Assembly: GCF_002000055.1 (NCBI RefSeq)
Contig: NZ_MVBD01000008.1
Location: forward strand, 1 to 64,000
DNA from: Marinicella sediminis
GTDB taxonomy: Bacteria; Pseudomonadota; Gammaproteobacteria; Xanthomonadales; Marinicellaceae
DNA length: 64,000 nt
Direction: 5' to 3'
Position 1 is the first letter of the stretch. Each line of letters begins with the position of its first letter. This document shows, in pieces, positions 16,351 through 24,711 of the stretch. The notes beneath the pieces are model-generated. The model ran no database searches. It worked only from the letters and a program-made list of their open reading frames with translations, and was not told where the DNA came from. The translations under genes were made by a program, and so were the position numbers.

Positions 16351-16948
16351 CAACATGTCAGCGCAGCAATGGGTGGCTAAGGTGAATCAGTTAATAGATT
16401 CTCAAGACTGGACCGGCCTTGAGTCAATGAATCAACAGGTCTGCCAAAGATTGGTCGATCGTAAGGATATGAACAGTCTGGTGGATTTTTATGAGCAGGC
16501 CTTTGAGCTTGTTGCTGGCGCTGTAAAAGTGGATCACTTGAGCACTGATGACCTCAAAGTTCTGGGTTCAGATCTTCAGTTTGTTTTAACCAATGCGTTG
16601 AGTCAAAGTGCGGTTGATCCGGACATCAAAGCCATTTATCTGGAATATCATTACGATGGTGGTGACTCGACGGAGCTGAATCTGTTCCTCAGTGAAAAGC
16701 ACCCTGATGAAGATACTGAATGCTGGGGGTCATATTTCGGGGACAACGGCTTTATTGAGGGGCCCAATGTCCATCATTTATTCCATTTTGACCCTGATGG
16801 TGAGTTATCCGATTTGGAGGTAACCATCGCCACGGAGTGCGTCAGGGCTCACCTCATTACTGTTTTGATGTCAGTCATTGATGGGCTGAAACCAGATGTC
16901 CCGGTTGGTTTTGCAGCGCATGATGGATTTGTGGTGATGTTGAACTAA
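16340..16948 (+). CDS. hypothetical cytoplasmic protein
   Basis: Started at ATG 16340, which has GGAGG six bases upstream and overlaps the end of the preceding gene, this gives a 202-residue acidic soluble protein. It has SAQQWVAKVNQLIDSQDW at the N-terminus and a beta-rich centre containing IYLEYHYDGGDSTELNLFL. There is no signal peptide or membrane segment. The family was not recognised. The overlap with the upstream membrane-anchored gene suggests the two products are partners. Confidence 0.55.
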   Translation: MLNDNMSAQQWVAKVNQLIDSQDWTGLESMNQQVCQRLVDRKDMNSLVDFYEQAFELVAGAVKVDHLSTDDLKVLGSDLQFVLTNALSQSAVDPDIKAIYLEYHYDGGDSTELNLFLSEKHPDEDTECWGSYFGDNGFIEGPNVHHLFHFDPDGELSDLEVTIATECVRAHLITVLMSVIDGLKPDVPVGFAAHDGFVVMLN

Positions 16949-17114
16949 GTCCTGGTCTGATTGAGGTTCCTGCTGGTACCGCTTTGGTGTCATTTATTGC
17001 TCCCCTTGTTGATGTCAGAAATGATTGATGGATTGTTGGGGGGATGATTGCGACAATCTGGGGTATGATTGTTGATACATTAATATTAAACGTGGATAGG
17101 GAGGTTGTTCAGCG

Positions 17115-20100
17115 ATGAAATACATTGGCTTTGTGATAGCGGGGCTTATTTTTGGGGCGTACAGTCGGGATGGCTGGGGTGTCTGGGTCGGTGGGATCAT
17201 TGGTTTTCTGATTGCCTGGATCAGTTCGCAGGGGAAGCGGATCAATGAATTGGAACAGCGCTTGCTGGATGCTGAGTCTAAACAGGATCCGGATCAGGGC
17301 GCGACCACACGGGCATCGACCGATGCCGATACTTCTCCCGGGTTTCTGGCTTCCTGGATCGGTTCTTTGAGCCGGCGGATTGATGAGTTGGAGATCAAAT
17401 TATTTGGTGAGGCCAGGAAGGACGTCTATGATTATCAGCAGCCTGCTGAGGAGCCTGCAGATGATGTGGCTGATGAAGTTGCTGATGATGCGGTAACGCA
17501 AGCAGCCAGGCAGATTCATGAGCCGGCAGTTGAACAGCTCGAAGAGGTGGTGGAAACACCGGAGGCAGCGGAGCTGGTCAGTGAGTCTGTGGTGGATGAG
17601 GCTGCTGTGGCTGAGTCCACAAGCGATGCGGTGTCAGCTGATGCAGATGAACTGACCGAAGAGCCGTTGATGCTGTCAGAAGAAGTTTCGGCTGAGCCGA
17701 CGGCTTTTGAACTGGCCATGTCCAGGGGCTTTGAGAAGATCAAAGACCTGGTGGTGGGGTATTTTACCGGTGGTAATTCGCTGGTGCGCACCGGGATGCT
17801 GGTGTTGTTTGTCGGGGTGGCGTTTTTGCTGAAATACGTTGCTGAGCGTACGGTGGTGCCGGTTGAATTGCGTTACATCGGTGTGGTCGGTGGTGCGCTG
17901 GTGATGCTGGTGTTGGGCTGGCGTTTGCGGGTGAAGCGTCCTGGCTTTGCTTTGAGTTTACAGGGCGGGGCGGTGGGTCTGTTGTACCTGACGCTGTTTG
18001 CAGCGATGCGTTTGCATCAATTGATTCCGCCTTCGGTGGTGCTGATGTGCCTGATCGGCATCGTGGTGTTGTCGGCGGCGCTGGCGGTGTTACAAAACTC
18101 CATGGCCCTGGCGGTCATTGGTGTGCTCGGTGGGTTTGCGGCGCCGATTCTGACCTCCACCGGTTCCGGTTCGCATGTGCAGTTGTTTGCCTATTACCTG
18201 TTGTTGAACCTGAGTATTTTTGGCATCGCCTGGTTCAAGTCCTGGCGCTTGTTGAATGTATTGGGCTTTGTGGCCACTTTTGCAGTGGGTTCAATGTGGG
18301 GTTATCAGTATTACCAGCCCGGGTATTTCAATTCGGTTGAACCATTCCTGATCGCGCACTTTTTGTTGTATGTGGTGATCGCGGTGCTGTTCGCCTTTAA
18401 ACAGCCACCGAAGCTCAAAGGCATCAATGACGGTACCCTGATCTTTGGCACCCCGATTGTGGTGTTTGCTTTGCAGGCCGGCCTGGTCAGGGACATGGAT
18501 TATGGGCTGGCGTATTCAGCCTTGGCCCTGGGCGTGTTTTATGTGCTGCTGGCCTTGCTGATCAAGCGTTTGCACAGGCCGTTTTTCAAGGAACTGATCG
18601 AATCCTTTGTGGCTTTGGGTGTGGGCTTTGCCACGCTGGCCATTCCGTTGGGTTTCGATGGCAGGGTGACCTCAGCGATGTGGGTGGCCGAAGCCAGTGC
18701 GCTGGTGTGGGTAGGGGTGCGACAGTCTCGTTCCTTGCCGAGGCTCAGTGGATATGCGCTGGCGCTGCTCGGTTGTGGGGCGTTCTTTGTCGAGCCACCG
18801 GGGACAGGTGATTTGTTACCGTTTTTGAATGCCGATTACGTCGGTGTGTTGATTGTGGTGGCTGCCAGTCTGTTCATGGGTTTGTATACCCGCCAACACC
18901 AGGACACATTGTGGCCAGGTGAGGGGCTGTGGGTTTCCCGGTTGATGCTGATCAATGCGGTGCTGTGGTGGGTGACAGGTTCGCTGGTTGAGCTGCACCG
19001 GCATTTTCCGGAGCAGGTGTATCTGCTGCAACAGCTGTGGTTGATGTTCACGGTGCTGGGGCTGATCGCCCTGGGCCACAAAGTCCGCGATGGTCTTGTG
19101 GTGTTGTATGCACTGTTGATTCAGGTGCTGATGCTGGTGGGCTTGGGAGCCACCCAGGTGGACTTCAATGAGTTGTCCTTGTTCCTGAATGTCGGTTTTG
19201 GAGGGCTGTTGGTGGCGGCGCTGTTTTCGCTGGTGATGTCGGTGTTCTGGCTGAAGTATGAATGGCCAGAGTACAGTGAGTCTATCAATCAGCGGTTGTT
19301 GCACCGGTTTTTCCTGGCAGCTGGGGTGGTGTTGTGGCTGGTGGCGATGACGGTGGAGATTCAGTTGCGTCTGGAAACCCATCAGTTGTTGTGGATGATG
19401 TTATTGATGGCCCTCACCGCGGTGGCCTTGCATGTGTTTGGCAGGCGCAGGCAGCTGGCTGATTTTGTCACCGCAGCGGTGGTTGTGGTGGTGGCGATGC
19501 TGATTCCGTTGTTTAATTCACTCATAACCGGCAGGTGGTATGTGCCGCCAGTGGCCGCTGCCGACCTGCCGCTGGTGCATGTCACTTTTGTCTCGTTGTT
19601 GATCTGTTTTATCACCCAGTTCAGTTTTGCCCGGATTTGGGATCAGTACATCAGTGGCGATACCGGCACCGATGAGGTGCGGTTGTTGGTCAGCCGGACT
19701 TTGTTGCTGTCATCGCTTGGCCTGTGGGTGATCAATGGCGTGATGGAGATCAACCGCTTCATCATCAACCCGTATTGGCTGCCAGCTGTGCTGGCCTGCC
19801 TAGCATTGTCCATGGTGTTGTTTGTGTGGCTGGCGCATCGGTTGCGCTGGAACGATCTACACCGGGTGAGGTATCTGATGGTGCCTGTGCTGTTGTTGTT
19901 TGCAGCCTGGTTCCCGGCTGAACAGCATTACCATGAAGGCTTTGGCTGGTTGGCCTGGTTACTGGCCTTTGGGGTGAACTACTGGATCCTGAAAGTTTAT
20001 GAGCCGGACCGCATGCGGTATCTGCCGCAGTGGCATGCGTTCAGTCTTTGGATTCTGTCGTTTGTGCTGATGATTGAAGCCGCGCGGTTGATCGACAGCC

Positions 20101-20828
20101 ACTGGGGCTTTGATAACATCTGGTTTTATGCCTCATTCTCAGCGGTGTTGTTACTGGTGTCGTTTGTGGTGTTTGCATTACGTGATCGGTTGCGCTGGCC
20201 GCTGGTGGCCCAACAAGCGGCATACACCCAACTGGCTTTGCCGGTGATGATGTGGGTGTTGTGGGTGTTGTTGATGGTACTGAACCTGTCAGAGCCTGGT
20301 GAATCACTGGGGCTGACCTACATGCCGGTGCTGAACATCATTGATCTGGTTGGCCTGGGTGCCATTGGCCTGGCGGTGATGATGCATCGCCGGGATGCTG
20401 AGGTGTTTTTCCTGAAAGAGATGAAGCACAAATACATCATTGCGGCGGTGACCGGATTTCTGATGCTCAATGCCACCATGCTGCGCTGTTTCCATTATTG
20501 GTATGGCATTGATTACCTGTTGGATGAACTGTTGGCCTCGCGCATGGTGCAAACCGGCTTCAGCATCTTGTGGGCCACTGCAGCGGTGACGCTGATGGTG
20601 CTGGCGGCGAAGAAACACTGGCGCCAGGTGTGGCTGGTTGGCCTCGGACTGATGATTGTGGTGGTGGCCAAGCTGTTCCTGGTGGACATGTCGGCCTCGG
20701 GCAGCATTGAGCGGATCGTGGCGTTTTTGACGGTTGGGTTTTTGTTGTCGTTGGTGGGGTATTTCTCACCCTTGCCGCCGGATCAGAAGAAGGTCACTGA
20801 AGAACAGGAGGCTGTTGCCAATGCATAA
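17115..20828 (+). CDS. DUF2339 polytopic membrane protein
   Basis: A 1237-residue protein. It has a glycine-rich N-terminal membrane hairpin (YIGFVIAGLIFGAYSRDGWG), a coiled segment (GKRINELEQRLLDAES), an acidic Ala/Glu/Val-rich linker to about residue 210, and then more than twenty closely packed membrane helices. The conserved first block (LVRTGMLVLFVGVAFLLKY, then FALSLQGGAVGLLYLTLF) is the hallmark of DUF2339. The family's biochemical function is unknown. It overlaps by 8 bases a DUF3999 gene, and this pairing is common in proteobacteria. It probably forms an inner-membrane complex with that protein. Confidence 0.88.
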   Translation: MKYIGFVIAGLIFGAYSRDGWGVWVGGIIGFLIAWISSQGKRINELEQRLLDAESKQDPDQGATTRASTDADTSPGFLASWIGSLSRRIDELEIKLFGEARKDVYDYQQPAEEPADDVADEVADDAVTQAARQIHEPAVEQLEEVVETPEAAELVSESVVDEAAVAESTSDAVSADADELTEEPLMLSEEVSAEPTAFELAMSRGFEKIKDLVVGYFTGGNSLVRTGMLVLFVGVAFLLKYVAERTVVPVELRYIGVVGGALVMLVLGWRLRVKRPGFALSLQGGAVGLLYLTLFAAMRLHQLIPPSVVLMCLIGIVVLSAALAVLQNSMALAVIGVLGGFAAPILTSTGSGSHVQLFAYYLLLNLSIFGIAWFKSWRLLNVLGFVATFAVGSMWGYQYYQPGYFNSVEPFLIAHFLLYVVIAVLFAFKQPPKLKGINDGTLIFGTPIVVFALQAGLVRDMDYGLAYSALALGVFYVLLALLIKRLHRPFFKELIESFVALGVGFATLAIPLGFDGRVTSAMWVAEASALVWVGVRQSRSLPRLSGYALALLGCGAFFVEPPGTGDLLPFLNADYVGVLIVVAASLFMGLYTRQHQDTLWPGEGLWVSRLMLINAVLWWVTGSLVELHRHFPEQVYLLQQLWLMFTVLGLIALGHKVRDGLVVLYALLIQVLMLVGLGATQVDFNELSLFLNVGFGGLLVAALFSLVMSVFWLKYEWPEYSESINQRLLHRFFLAAGVVLWLVAMTVEIQLRLETHQLLWMMLLMALTAVALHVFGRRRQLADFVTAAVVVVVAMLIPLFNSLITGRWYVPPVAAADLPLVHVTFVSLLICFITQFSFARIWDQYISGDTGTDEVRLLVSRTLLLSSLGLWVINGVMEINRFIINPYWLPAVLACLALSMVLFVWLAHRLRWNDLHRVRYLMVPVLLLFAAWFPAEQHYHEGFGWLAWLLAFGVNYWILKVYEPDRMRYLPQWHAFSLWILSFVLMIEAARLIDSHWGFDNIWFYASFSAVLLLVSFVVFALRDRLRWPLVAQQAAYTQLALPVMMWVLWVLLMVLNLSEPGESLGLTYMPVLNIIDLVGLGAIGLAVMMHRRDAEVFFLKEMKHKYIIAAVTGFLMLNATMLRCFHYWYGIDYLLDELLASRMVQTGFSILWATAAVTLMVLAAKKHWRQVWLVGLGLMIVVVAKLFLVDMSASGSIERIVAFLTVGFLLSLVGYFSPLPPDQKKVTEEQEAVANA

Positions 20829-22191
20829 ATATGCTTTGCTCTTGATGTTGTTGTGCCCGTTGGCGGTTGATGCCGGGTTTCGCTATGCCATGCCGATGAT
20901 CCTGGATGAAGCCTCATCAGGGTACCGGTTCAATGTGCCCGGTGAGGTGTATCAACGGGTGCATCATGCTGACCTGCGCGATCTGCGGATCACCAATCAG
21001 GCTGGCGATGAGGTGCCGATGCGCATCACCCTGAACGAGGACCGCAAGCTAACCAGCTGGTCTGACACCAGCTTGCCGGTGTTTTCCCTGCGCCGCTTGC
21101 AGGAAGTACCAGTCACCAGTCAGCAAACCCGCACCAGTTGGCAGGGAGATGAAGAAAGTTTCACCGTCACCACTTCTGAACAACTGCGCCGTTTTGTCCG
21201 GCAGCAGGTCGCAGATGATGGGCGCACAGTGTTGATTGATGCCAGCCTGGTCAAGGGTCAGGGCCTGCGCGAACTGGTGCTGGACTGGTCATTTCAGGCT
21301 GTGGGTAACCGGGTATTTTATGTGGGCCTCTCAGGCAGTGATGATCTGTCCGCCTGGCGTTCGGTACAGAATCGGCAGAAGCTGATTGAACTGGACACCG
21401 GTGGTCGGGTGGTGCTGGAAAACCGCATTCCTGTGGGGCGGGCTGATTTTGCTTATTACAAACTTGAATTTCAGGGTCCGGAAATTCCAACGATTAATCA
21501 GGTGACCGCCAGGATCAGCCGCGAGACACGTAACAGTCCGATCAAGTGGCGGACCATCCAGGCCTTTGAAGAACTGGACCGGGAGTCGATGGGGCATGCC
21601 ATCGAGTGGGATGCCGGTGGTTATTATCCTGCCGAGGCCGTGAAACTGGTGTTTGATTATCCGAATCTGATGGCTGATGTGCGGTTGTTTTCCAGGGCAA
21701 ACCCTCAGGCCCCGTGGCGACTGGTGACTCAAGGGCCTGTGTATGAGGTCGGGGACGGTGAATTATCCATGTTCAATGATGATTTAAGCTTCCCGACCAA
21801 CCAACACCGCTACTGGCGCCTGACCAGTGATTCTGCAATCAACAGTCAGTGGATCACAGGCATTGAGATGGCCTGGCGTTCACACCAGGTGCAGTTCCTG
21901 GCCCAGGGCGAGGCGCCATTCACCCTGAGGTTCGGTTCAGCCAAAGTCAACTCATGGCCCTCAGTCAAGTGGTACCAGACCCTCACCCAACCGATGAAAC
22001 ACAGCCTGTTCTCCTCAGCGGTGTGGCTGGGTGAAATCAGCCAGCTCGTCCATGCTCCAGTGGAGCAGCCTGAAGAACAGCAACCGGACGACAGCAGTCG
22101 CCTGGTGTTCTGGGGCTTGTTGGTGCTGGTGCTGACATTTTTACTGGTGATGGCGGTTCAGTTGTTGCGGGAAGTGGGTGATGAGCAGTGA
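20821..22191 (+). CDS. DUF3999 secreted/membrane-anchored protein
   Basis: A 456-residue protein started at ATG 20821, inside the last codons of the DUF2339 gene and preceded by CAGGAGG. It has a signal peptide (LLLMLLCPLAVDA), then a long beta-rich periplasmic region (GFRYAMPMILDE, LRDLRITNQAGDEVPMRI), and a C-terminal membrane helix (LVFWGLLVLVLTFLLVMAVQ) with a short tail. This matches DUF3999, the usual partner of DUF2339. A decayed duplicate of its 3' third lies at 23071-23391. Confidence 0.85.
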   Translation: MHKYALLLMLLCPLAVDAGFRYAMPMILDEASSGYRFNVPGEVYQRVHHADLRDLRITNQAGDEVPMRITLNEDRKLTSWSDTSLPVFSLRRLQEVPVTSQQTRTSWQGDEESFTVTTSEQLRRFVRQQVADDGRTVLIDASLVKGQGLRELVLDWSFQAVGNRVFYVGLSGSDDLSAWRSVQNRQKLIELDTGGRVVLENRIPVGRADFAYYKLEFQGPEIPTINQVTARISRETRNSPIKWRTIQAFEELDRESMGHAIEWDAGGYYPAEAVKLVFDYPNLMADVRLFSRANPQAPWRLVTQGPVYEVGDGELSMFNDDLSFPTNQHRYWRLTSDSAINSQWITGIEMAWRSHQVQFLAQGEAPFTLRFGSAKVNSWPSVKWYQTLTQPMKHSLFSSAVWLGEISQLVHAPVEQPEEQQPDDSSRLVFWGLLVLVLTFLLVMAVQLLREVGDEQ

Positions 22192-22324
22192 AGCTTTAGT
22201 GTCACTGCCAAATTGGCCTGAAAGAAATATTTTTCACTTTTTTGGAAAGAAAGTTAGGGTGTTAAAATTATCAGGATTTATGCGTTGTGATAGGGTTAAT
22301 TTACTATTGTTAAGTTTGAGTGAT

Positions 22325-22942
22325 ATGAATGTCAGATTGATATGGTGCCTATTATTAGTTATACCTCTTCAACTTAAAGCAAACGCTTTCTCAGACCTTG
22401 CCATCGAGTTAGAATTTAATGAAATCGCAGGCGTGGTGACTGAAGCTCAAGGCGAATTTGTGGCGCGTGTCACTAATCTTGGGCCAGATCCAGCGGGGCT
22501 GAACGCACCATTCCCACACCCTATTGCATTTTTATCAGATGTCGTTCAGTTTAATGGCAGCACAGGCCCTGAAATTAACTTCACAGCTGCTCCACACAAC
22601 GACAACCAAAAGTGTTTTTTTGTCACAGTTATTGGGTCTCCTCCGCCAGGTGGTCATGGCCCTGTTTATGCCTTTGATATCAACATTCAGTCTGTCGAAG
22701 TGAATGAGACTGTTGAATGTTTTGGCCGGTATACAAGGAGTTTTGAGTCAGGTGTCAGGGAAGTGGGGTGGGAGATTCGCAACTTTGCAGATACAGATCC
22801 AAATGACAACAACAATGTCCAATCCATTACCTTTGGCTTTCCACCAGAGAATGTGCCAACTATTGGTTATTTCACCTTAAGTTTTTTAATGCTGGCGATG
22901 CTTTTGACAGGGCTTAAGTTTATCCTCTCACGGAATGGCTGA
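22325..22942 (+). CDS. secreted DUF11-like protein with IPTL-CTERM-like tail
   Basis: Started at ATG 22325, this is a 205-residue protein. It has a signal peptide (LIWCLLLVIPLQLKANA), one beta-sandwich domain of the DUF11/conserved-repeat type (FVARVTNLGPDPAGLNAP, DTDPNDNNNVQSI), and a C-terminal sorting tail. The tail is VPTIGYFTLS, a hydrophobic helix and a basic end (KFILSRNG), as in IPTL-CTERM/exosortase-type substrates. It is a paralogue of the protein at 23687-24316. The frame is open upstream to 22178, but that part looks like read-through leader. Confidence 0.7.
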   Translation: MNVRLIWCLLLVIPLQLKANAFSDLAIELEFNEIAGVVTEAQGEFVARVTNLGPDPAGLNAPFPHPIAFLSDVVQFNGSTGPEINFTAAPHNDNQKCFFVTVIGSPPPGGHGPVYAFDINIQSVEVNETVECFGRYTRSFESGVREVGWEIRNFADTDPNDNNNVQSITFGFPPENVPTIGYFTLSFLMLAMLLTGLKFILSRNG

Positions 22943-23027
22943 TGGGGTGATCTTTGTTGTTATGCAAAAATGAATAATATGTAATAATATGGGTAATCAC
23001 ATGCATTAACTTTTTGCAGGGCCCTAA

Positions 23028-23391
23028 ATGAAAACAGCACATCTTCTTTTTATACTTTTTACTTTTTGCATCTACTGGCGTCTGACCAGCGATTCTGCGA
23101 TCAACAGTCAATGGATCACAGGCATCGAGATGGCCTGGCGCTCACACCAGGTGCAGTTCCTGGCCATCGGTGAAGTGGTACCAGACCCTCACCCAACCGA
23201 TGAAACACAGCCTGTTTTCCTCAGCCGTGTGGCTGGGTGAAATCAGCCAGCTCAAAACAGCGCCGAAAGAGGAGCCCGAAGCAGAGCCACCAGCCGACCA
23301 CAGCCGCCTGGTGTTCTGGGGTTTGTTGGTGTTGACGGTGTTGTTGGTGATGGCGGTGCGGTTGTTGCGGGAAGTAGAGACAACAAAATAA
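23028..23391 (+). pseudogene. decayed duplicate of the DUF3999 3' end, joined to a foreign signal peptide
   Basis: From 23071 (CTACTGGCG) to 23391 the DNA closely copies 21811-22191, the last third of the DUF3999 gene, with scattered silent differences. About 60 bases are missing after 23165 (the block encoding QGEAPFTLRFGS and onward), which also shifts the frame. Bases 23028-23070 encode an unrelated signal peptide start (MKTAHLLFILFTFCI). The result is a chimeric pseudogene. The IPTL-tailed gene at 22325-22942 sits between the two copies, so an imperfect direct repeat now flanks it. Confidence 0.8.
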
Positions 23392-23529
23392 TACTGGTAC
23401 AGTTTGTTCGTAATATGTCTGAGTTGTTAGTTGTTGATCAGCCATCAGAGGTTCTGTTTGATATTTCGTTTATTACGGGATGCCAAATCAATGGAATCAA
23501 TCAAAGGGGTCAGAGTCATTGATTGTCCA

Positions 23530-23630
23530 TTTAAAACCATGATTGTGGAATAATCTGGTGATTGTTGCTGTGGTAAATGTCTGAAATAGCTGTATGATAA
23601 TTCTTAGAGAGCGCCTGTCCGCGCTTATAA
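23530..23630. repeat. solitary RAYT right end with REP-like hairpin
   Basis: The sequence has the same order of motifs as the right flank of the RAYT elements: TTTAAAACCATGATT, AGCTGTATGATAATTCTTAG, then the hairpin AGCGCCTGTCCGCGCT (23610-23625). It has no transposase gene. It looks like a MITE-like or decayed end left behind. The rest of the 23392-23686 gap holds no gene that I can support. Confidence 0.6.
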
Positions 23631-23686
23631 CCAACTAAACTACAGGTGAACCGACTTTGGTCAGGTGATGGGTGTAGTCTGGTGGT

Positions 23687-24316
23687 CTACTGGTAAACTA
23701 ATTTTTTCGGCAAAATGTTGATTTTAAAATATGTGTAAGCAAGAAATATCAAAACCATAAACAGTAGTGAATAATTTGCAAGTGTAGGAACCTGAGGAAC
23801 AAACCCTCTAAATGTCATAACAAATTGATTATTTGAATTATCTGGATCCGTATCAGCCGGATTTCCATTATTAACACCCCAGACTACTTCATTAATGTTT
23901 CCCGGTCTTGTTACTACAAAATTCCCATAACAAGTAATTGAGGATCCTGCCAATAATTCAGATATAGTGAAAAACCTTATCACGACAACCGGATCACCAG
24001 GCCTTGGGTCTCCAATCAAAGTTCCAAAACCACATTCTTGGGAAACATTTGAGTTTATTGAAAAGTCAACTGTGCTTGAATCAATGAGTGGAATTGAAGT
24101 TGATACAACAATTGGTGTTGCAGTAGGAGCGCCGATACCAGCATCCCCTGGACCATTGTTTATGACCATAATTTCAAATTCACCTTCATCTCCAACTTGT
24201 AGGTTTGCAAAATTTTCTGGTGAGGTTTGCAGTTCTAAATCAGCATCTGCAGACATTGCTATATCCCAAAAGCTAAGAAGATATAAAATAAAAATATGTT
24301 TTAATATTGAAATCAT
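23687..24316 (-). CDS. secreted DUF11-like protein with IPTL-CTERM-like tail
   Basis: A 209-residue paralogue of the protein at 22325-22942. It has a signal peptide (HIFILYLLSFWDIAMSADA), a DUF11-like beta domain (EFEIMVINNGPGDAGIGAP, PADTDPDNSNNQFVMTF), then VPTLANYSLL, a hydrophobic helix and a basic end (KINILPKK). Its ATG overlaps the stop of the broken metalloprotease upstream (ATGA at 24313-24316), so the two were once one operon. It is predicted to be exported and processed or anchored through the tail. Confidence 0.7.
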   Translation of the reverse strand: MISILKHIFILYLLSFWDIAMSADADLELQTSPENFANLQVGDEGEFEIMVINNGPGDAGIGAPTATPIVVSTSIPLIDSSTVDFSINSNVSQECGFGTLIGDPRPGDPVVVIRFFTISELLAGSSITCYGNFVVTRPGNINEVVWGVNNGNPADTDPDNSNNQFVMTFRGFVPQVPTLANYSLLFMVLIFLAYTYFKINILPKKLVYQ

Positions 24317-24700
24317 TGTGTGTCAAAGTTACTTGAAAAGATAAAATCTGGCCTATCAAAATAACCTTCCATAACAGAAGCCAATAAATCTATTACTTGT
24401 GCATTATACCTGGTTAAAGCGTCACCAGTTGGAACACCAATTAGTGTGACATTGGGATTTGAAAATACAATCTTCTGGTTGTATCAAAATCGACTGACAT
24501 TATTGAGACGAAAATGTTGTTCACAATAGTTCCGAATGCCTGAGGATATCCATTATTGATAACTGCAGGTATCCACCCGACCGGTAATAGGGAACCTGGG
24601 TTTGGGTCTTCTATTGCAACATGGTTTTCACCTAAAAGGTGGCCCAGTTCATGAGTAAAAGTATCGTCGACAATGGTGCTGACGGGATACAATTGGTGGA
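24313..24700 (-). pseudogene. secreted metzincin-type metalloprotease, 5'-truncated and frameshifted
   Basis: Read leftward, the frame contains TFTHELGHLLGENH, the HExxHxxGxxH zinc site, then GWIPAVINNGYPQAFGTIV. Near 24465 it runs into a stop, but the other frame continues as NPNVTLIGVPTGDALTRYNA and ends FIFSSNFDTQ. That end resembles the IFxxGF[DE] terminus of other secreted proteins here. There is no start or signal peptide: the 5' part breaks off at about 24700 next to the stop of the large NTPase gene. It is therefore a 3' remnant with one indel. Compare the zinc-site fragment at 158-325. Confidence 0.7.
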
Positions 24701-24711
24701 TTACCCTAATT

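Noticed and set aside
18816-19382. Histidine/glutamine-rich open frame on the - strand inside the DUF2339 gene
   Set aside because: It is the antisense of leucine/valine/tryptophan-rich membrane codons, without a ribosome-binding site or recognisable fold.
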